Origin: Shinisaurus crocodilurus
Lineage: Eukaryota > Chordata > Lepidosauria > Squamata > Shinisauridae
NCBI GenBank assembly: GCA_021292165.1
Contig: CM037876.1
Span: 109,249,379-109,313,378, forward strand
DNA: 64,000 nucleotides
Direction: 5' to 3'
Part shown: piece by piece, positions 59,444 through 64,000 of the stretch
How the letters are laid out: every line of letters starts with the position of its first letter
How positions within the stretch are numbered: position 1 is the first letter of the stretch
Translations under genes and position numbers: made by a program
The notes under the pieces: generated by a model
Database searches by the model: none
Seen by the model: the letters and a program-made list of their open reading frames with translations, nothing else
Told to the model about the DNA's origin: nothing

Positions 59444-59616
59444 ACAGGCCTGTGGCTCACGCTGGCTCAGCTTGTCTGAGCGTGGAAAGCTAAGCAGGGT
59501 CAGGCCTGGTTATTACTTGGATGGGAGACCCCTCCTCTAGTTTCCTGCATTGAGCAAGGGGTTGGACTCGATGGCCTTGTAGGCTCCTTCCAACTCTGTG
59601 ATCTATGAAATCTATG
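59444..59616 (+). repeat. 5S rRNA-derived SINE, copy 7
   Basis: Full-length copy with ACAGGCCTGTGGCTCACG head, 5S boxes and CR1-type tail ending GTGATCTATGAAATCTATG. In JAKMIP1 intron 4, sense. Confidence 0.88.
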
Positions 59617-59833
59617 TTAGCGCCGACTCCAACTCCTTTCAGAGGTTTCCCTACCCAATACCTTCAGGTCCATATATGGGAGATTGTGTCTAAGGGATCT
59701 GGGATGTGAACTATCAGATCTTAGGTACCGTAAGTGTTTCCATCAGATGGTTTTCTGCAGATTCATATGTATACATCATTCCCAGATTTTCTTATAGTCA
59801 AATCCAAAAAGTGAAAAAAGGTGGGGTATAAAT

Positions 59834-59836
<3 letters not shown>

Positions 59837-59868
<32 letters not shown>

Positions 59869-60330
59869 TTGAAGTGCATGTCAAACTGAATATTAACACC
59901 TATACAACTGACCCATCTGAAAAAGTTATGTAAATCTGCTTCATTCCCCCTCCAAACAAAAAAAAAAACACATCATCAAGATACCTGTGCTAGCTGATCA
60001 GATATTTACTGAAAGAATTTTCAGAAGAAACAATGTCTTTGTCAAAAAATATCCATGTACAAATTGGTTACCTCCAGAGCCGTGGGGCATCCCATGGCCA
60101 CTCCTTTAGTTTGCCAGTAAAAATCATTGTCAAATTTGAAATAATTTTTACATGGAGCTATCTCTGCCAATAAGCCCAGATTTAGTGTATGATGTATCAC
60201 TGCCAGGACTTGGGCCTGCAGTATACTGGTTGAAAAATAATTCTCATTTTGAATTTTTGTGATTCTTATAAATATTTTTCCACAATTCAATTTAACTAAT
60301 GAAAATAAAAGGTTACATGCAGATTATCAA
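59837..60330 (-). mobile_element. Penelope-like element, reverse-transcriptase fragment
   Basis: A minus-strand frame at 60290-60042 reads L-G-L-L-A-E-I-A, then F-D-N-D-F-Y-W-Q-T-K-G-V-A-M-G and L-Y-M-D-I-F, the Q-x-K-G-x-A-M-G and N-L-Y-M palm motifs of Penelope-like polymerases. It is better preserved than the copy at 31683-32660 but short. A (GAT)n tract is at about 59837-59866. Confidence 0.72.
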
Positions 60331-61165
60331 TTTTAGAAATGGAAGGTCATATAACTGGTGATGCAGATGGAATAATCATGACAACATTCTCTTGTGTATG
60401 TGAAATCTATAGTGATTTTTGCGTAGAGGGAACATGAAAGGAGAGAGGATGCTCGTAAGCTTCTGAGTTTGGAGGCTTATGAGCACCAAGGGCGCAATCG
60501 ATAGGATTGCACGCTAAGTAAGTAATTTATTTCTACCCTGCTTTTCTTGCCGCAGGGCACTCAGAGTGGCTTCACAAAAAAATTATAAAACTGAAAATAT
60601 ATATAAAAAACAAAACAAAAAACACTGTGATAAATAAACTAACAAGCATACATTTAAAATATAGTTCAAAAAATAATGCAGTGTCTGCATGGGTGTGTGT
60701 CTTCCAGAGTTGGCAGTGCATCAGTAGCCAATATACCAAGGCTTGACAGATTGGCAATGGATTTTAGCTCCAAACAGAGCTGAATATGAGGAGATGAGCA
60801 TTTGCTGGTGTGATGATTTGGGATCAAAAATCTGCGCAACTGTAGGAAGGGTTTCGTCTTATATTAACTTGCATCACAGCCCTTCTATCAGCTTTCTGCC
60901 AAGTCAGAGCAGCCATACGCATTGCATTTAATTAACACTGTCATTGACTGAATTGGAAAAGTCCATCTGAATCTGAAAGTTGCAAAATTTTGGACTATAA
61001 GTACAGTGTTGTATATAGAAATACCTAGGAGCAGAATATGTCAGATACAGTAAATAGAACAAAAAGGAAATGTGATCTTACCCGGTAGCAATAATTTCAG
61101 ATCATATTGATCCAATGAGGAACTCACTTAATATTCAGGCTACTTTATTTTTTACCTGTCTGCAG
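60331..61165. other. JAKMIP1 intron 4, last part
   Basis: An L2-like tail fragment (GTAATTTATTTCTACCCTGC) is near 60520-60575. The intron ends CTGTCTGCAG, a strong acceptor. Confidence 0.45.
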
Positions 61166-61312
61166 CTGAAACAGTCTCGAGAGTTAGAAGTGCAACTTAA
61201 GCCACTCGTAGGGAGGAACAGAAGTCTGATTAAAAAGAATGAGAACCTGCTGCAGAGTATACATAGAATGGAAGAAAAAATTAAGAACCTCTCCAGGGAA
61301 AATGTGGAAATG
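61166..61312 (+). CDS. JAKMIP1: JAKMIP1 fifth coding exon (49 codons)
   Basis: 147 bp between CTGCAG and ATG|GTAAGT. The translation L-K-Q-S-R-E-L-E-V-Q-L-K-P-L-V, then K-K-N-E-N-L-L-Q-S-I-H-R-M-E-E-K-I-K-N-L and R-E-N-V-E-M, matches JAKMIP1. With this exon 367 codons are accounted for. The leucine-zipper region and the JAK-binding C-terminal half lie beyond the window. Confidence 0.96.
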
Positions 61313-61760
61313 GTAAGTAGTAATTTACTTCTCATCACAGTTTCTGATCAACAGTTCTTGTTGACTTAGAGCCAAGTGGAGGTACCAACAGAGGTATTTG
61401 TAAGAAGATTTTAGGAGCAGACCCACCTGACTCAAGTGTCTGAAATCAGCAGTTCTTTTTAATGTGTGAACTAGCATGGGCAGGACAATCCTATGGTCCA
61501 GCCTAAGATGGTCATTGCTACACCAGAACTTCGACCAGTGTAACTTAGATGCTCTCCCAGCAGTGACCTCAGAACTGCAATTATATTAGTGAAGAGAGCT
61601 AAGATAGCAATGGCAATGACCACTCCCACAGAGCTTCTAGCTATAATATTATAACGCAGTAGTCACATTGTTGCTGCTGGTGGTGTCCCATATTGCTCAT
61701 ATATGGAAGACCATAATCAGTAAGCAGGAAAGTAAGAATATACTTATGCTCTGGTTCTGG
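61313..61760. other. JAKMIP1 intron 5 sequence
   Basis: Nothing recognised before the retroviral LTR. Confidence 0.4.
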
Positions 61761-62494
61761 TGTTGCCGGCACCAAAAAGGTGTCCTCTCCCGGCAAAGTG
61801 ATTCGGGCCTCAGTGTGTATGCCTTGCCCAATAAACACACTGATTTGGAGAAGGGAAACCAACTTTATTTAAGGCCTTAGATAGGCTCTAGGAGTCTGTG
61901 ACTCAAATCAAGAGCTCCCGGCAAAGTTCTTTCTGGATCTTTTATACAGCATGGAATCAGATACAGGTTTGCATCACATACAGTCATTTTACATACAGTT
62001 GCGTAGAAAAACATTCTTATCATGACCTCTTTCACACGCCTTCACTGACTTCCTCTGGCCTTCCTGGTACATACATTTCCTCCTGTTCTTTGTCTATCAG
62101 ACCTCGATTTCATCTTGTCCTGTTCTTTGGAAAGTACACGCATCAGTCTGATGCTAGCACCCCCCCTTCCCCCGTTCCCTCCGCCTTTCTCTGTCTCTTT
62201 ACTTACTGCATACACACACACATCCCTTATCAGTGCCCTCTGTACACACTTTGCCATTCTCCGGCCTCTTCCCCCTCCCATCTACCGCAGCCTTGACCAA
62301 GGCTGCCTGAAACTTTACTTTTCTCTTTCTTCACCTTTCAATTCAGATTTCTTTGCAACTTTAGCAAGCAGTTTTACAGAGCAGCAAGAAAGCAAGAAAC
62401 AATTTTACAGAAAGCAGAAAACAAGAATGCAAGATTCTCTAGTCAGGCCTAGCTAAACATGAGACAGGAGTACAAATTCGCATGGTCCTCAACA
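61761..62494 (-). mobile_element. 3' LTR of an endogenous retrovirus (734 bp)
   Basis: On the minus strand it begins TGTTGAGGACC and ends GTGCCGGCAACA. A TATAAA box lies at 61941-61946 and AATAAA at 61864-61869, in the expected order. It is preceded by a purine tract at 62495-62510. The LTR is antisense to JAKMIP1, so its promoter would fire against the gene. The partner LTR is off the right edge, so age cannot be read. Confidence 0.82.
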
Positions 62495-64000
62495 ACTCCC
62501 TCCTTTTGAGAACACTCAATTCCATATACACAGCCCGAGTGTTCTCACCTAATTTCCCCCTTTTTGCATTTTTTTTTCTTTTTCTACATATTTAGCAGTC
62601 ATGGTCTACATTACCAGTCTTCAGTGCTCTCAGGTGTGGAGGATGTACAGTCCCGACCTTTACAGGGAGCACCAACAGCACCAATATTTTCCACCAGCCC
62701 ATTATCTTTGCTTTTTGAACAAAATTTGAGTTCTAAGTCCTCTGGATCCATTGATGTTACAGGAGACACAGTTCACTACTCAGGGCTGGAACTTTCTTTT
62801 CCCCACTTTTGCAGCAGTCTAGTTGATTAACGACACTTGAAGAGGCTTTTCTCATTTTTTCTTTCGGTGGCTCATTATTTTTTTTTCACGTCCGGACTAA
62901 GACAAAGTCTCCCGGCTATCCAGGGGCGTGGGCTGGGCATTTCTTACATTCCTGTGAAGAGAAATCAAAACAAAACAGCAGACACAGAACACAAATAGGA
63001 AGCAATGAGTTGCCCTTCCTCCACCCATTCAGCTACCGGAGCTGGGATACAATTGACCAGGGCTTTCCAAACATGGTTTCAAAGGGACACCCCATCCTCC
63101 CCCTTGGCAGGGTTCTGACAGGCAAAAGGGCCAACTTTTTTTTCCCGTTCTTCTAGGTACTCTGCCGCCGGGCAATTCCACTGGAAGGAATGAGGGCTGC
63201 TTCCATCACTTTGCCTCCTTCTTTTCTCACAGTCCAGCATGGGCATGCACCACTCCAAACGCGTAGCTGTCGGTGCAGATGGTGACTCCTTTCTTTTCAG
63301 CCAGTTCCAGTGCCCTTGTCCAGGCAGCCACTTTTGCCACTTGCGCTGAGGCCTCTGGAGGCAGGGTTTTGGCTTCCACAGTCATCTGCATTCTCAAGAG
63401 GAATGTCCTTTAAATTCACTCGGCTGGAAAAGGGATTTCAACAGTTTGTAAACATGCTTACTTTCTCCTGTCTCAGGAAAGAGGGTGACAGGGTTCAGTG
63501 TGTTGCAAGGAAGGAGAGTTACTCCAGCCCCCCCCCCCACTAGCTTGGCTTGGTGGCGAGCCATTCAGGCTTGAGCCAACCACAACCCTCCTTTTGCACC
63601 TAGCGAAGCCTCTACCATGTGCGGTGTGCATACAGGTATGGGGGGGGCAGGGTTTGGGTGAGGATCCCCAAAGCAATCTTCCATAGTCCAACAAAACTTA
63701 GCAGGCTCACTGTAGCTCGGAGGGTTGGGGCAACCCCTCCTCCTGCTATTTTTCTTCTTCTTGCTGTGCCATCATGGGGGTCTGCCTTCTTTCGGGGCAG
63801 GTATTTTTCCAATGGCCAATCTTGTGACACAGAGCACACTGGTCTCGTCCTAGCCTCCGCTGCCGTGGCCCAGGGCGCCTTCTCCCACGTCTACCTTGCT
63901 GCCCCTGCTGTCTCTGCCCTTGCCCTCCAAGGGGATCATTCTGAGTCTCTCTTACTGCCATTGCTATCCTCTTTTCCTTTTCTTCTGCCCATGATCTATA
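62495..64000 (-). mobile_element. Endogenous retrovirus internal region, decayed, gammaretrovirus-like
   Basis: On the minus strand, in order: an Arg/Gln-rich Gag end with a single CCHC knuckle (C-A-L-C-H-K-I-G-H-W-K-N-T-C, about 63860-63819); a degenerate patch; an RNase H piece with T-D-S-Y-A-F-G near 63275; an integrase-tail-like piece P-G-D-F-V-L-V-R near 62920; and the purine tract. One knuckle with this spacing is typical of gammaretroviruses. Protease, most of reverse transcriptase, most of integrase and envelope are missing, and stops occur throughout. Upstream Gag continues off the edge. No functional protein can be made from what is here. Confidence 0.75.

Overview
The window is vertebrate nuclear DNA, almost certainly from a squamate reptile, most likely a lizard. 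This rests on the mix of transposable elements: 5S-headed SINEs with CR1-type tails, CR1, L2 and RTE LINEs, Penelope-like elements, a Ty1/copia element, a gammaretrovirus-like endogenous retrovirus and many small hAT-type MITEs. Only two host genes can be supported. Both are split into small exons, so long open frames elsewhere are almost all repeat or low-complexity shadows.

Left gene, minus strand: WFS1 (wolframin). Coding exons matching human exons 5, 4 and 3 lie at 766-936, 3402-3546 and 6089-6171. The first two match the human exon lengths I recall (171 and 145 bp) and all three keep phase. The rest of the gene runs off the left edge. Its promoter is probably the CpG-rich block at 20150-20760, which holds minus-strand splice donors. 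I could not find an exon resembling human exon 2, which carries the start codon. A phase-compatible start inside the CpG block is offered as a hypothesis.

Right gene, plus strand: JAKMIP1. Five coding exons (45169-45297, 52029-52523, 56153-56362, 58966-59085, 61166-61312) give the first 367 codons of a coiled-coil protein, with clean splice sites and phase 0 throughout. The gene continues past the right edge. The divergent WFS1/JAKMIP1 arrangement is the same as on human 4p16.1, which supports orthology of both.

Everything else is intronic or intergenic DNA dominated by nested mobile elements. Notable layers are: (a) a Penelope-like element at 26.1-32.7 kb, split by a rearranged Ty1/copia element and by a solo LTR that itself contains a hAT MITE; (b) an L2 LINE inside a MITE, whose empty site can be read from another copy in this window; (c) three hAT MITEs with matching ends and perfect 8-bp target duplications but unrelated GC-rich cargo; (d) a nearly perfect 350-bp palindrome at 17484-17833; (e) a CR1 copy at 35.8-38.1 kb interrupted by a MITE and an LTR; (f) a 2.56-kb retroposon with an 18-bp target duplication in JAKMIP1 intron 1; (g) a decayed endogenous retrovirus at the right edge. 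No functional RNA gene, CRISPR array or microbial-type operon is present. All similarity statements rest on reading the sequence and on memory of the families; no search was run.
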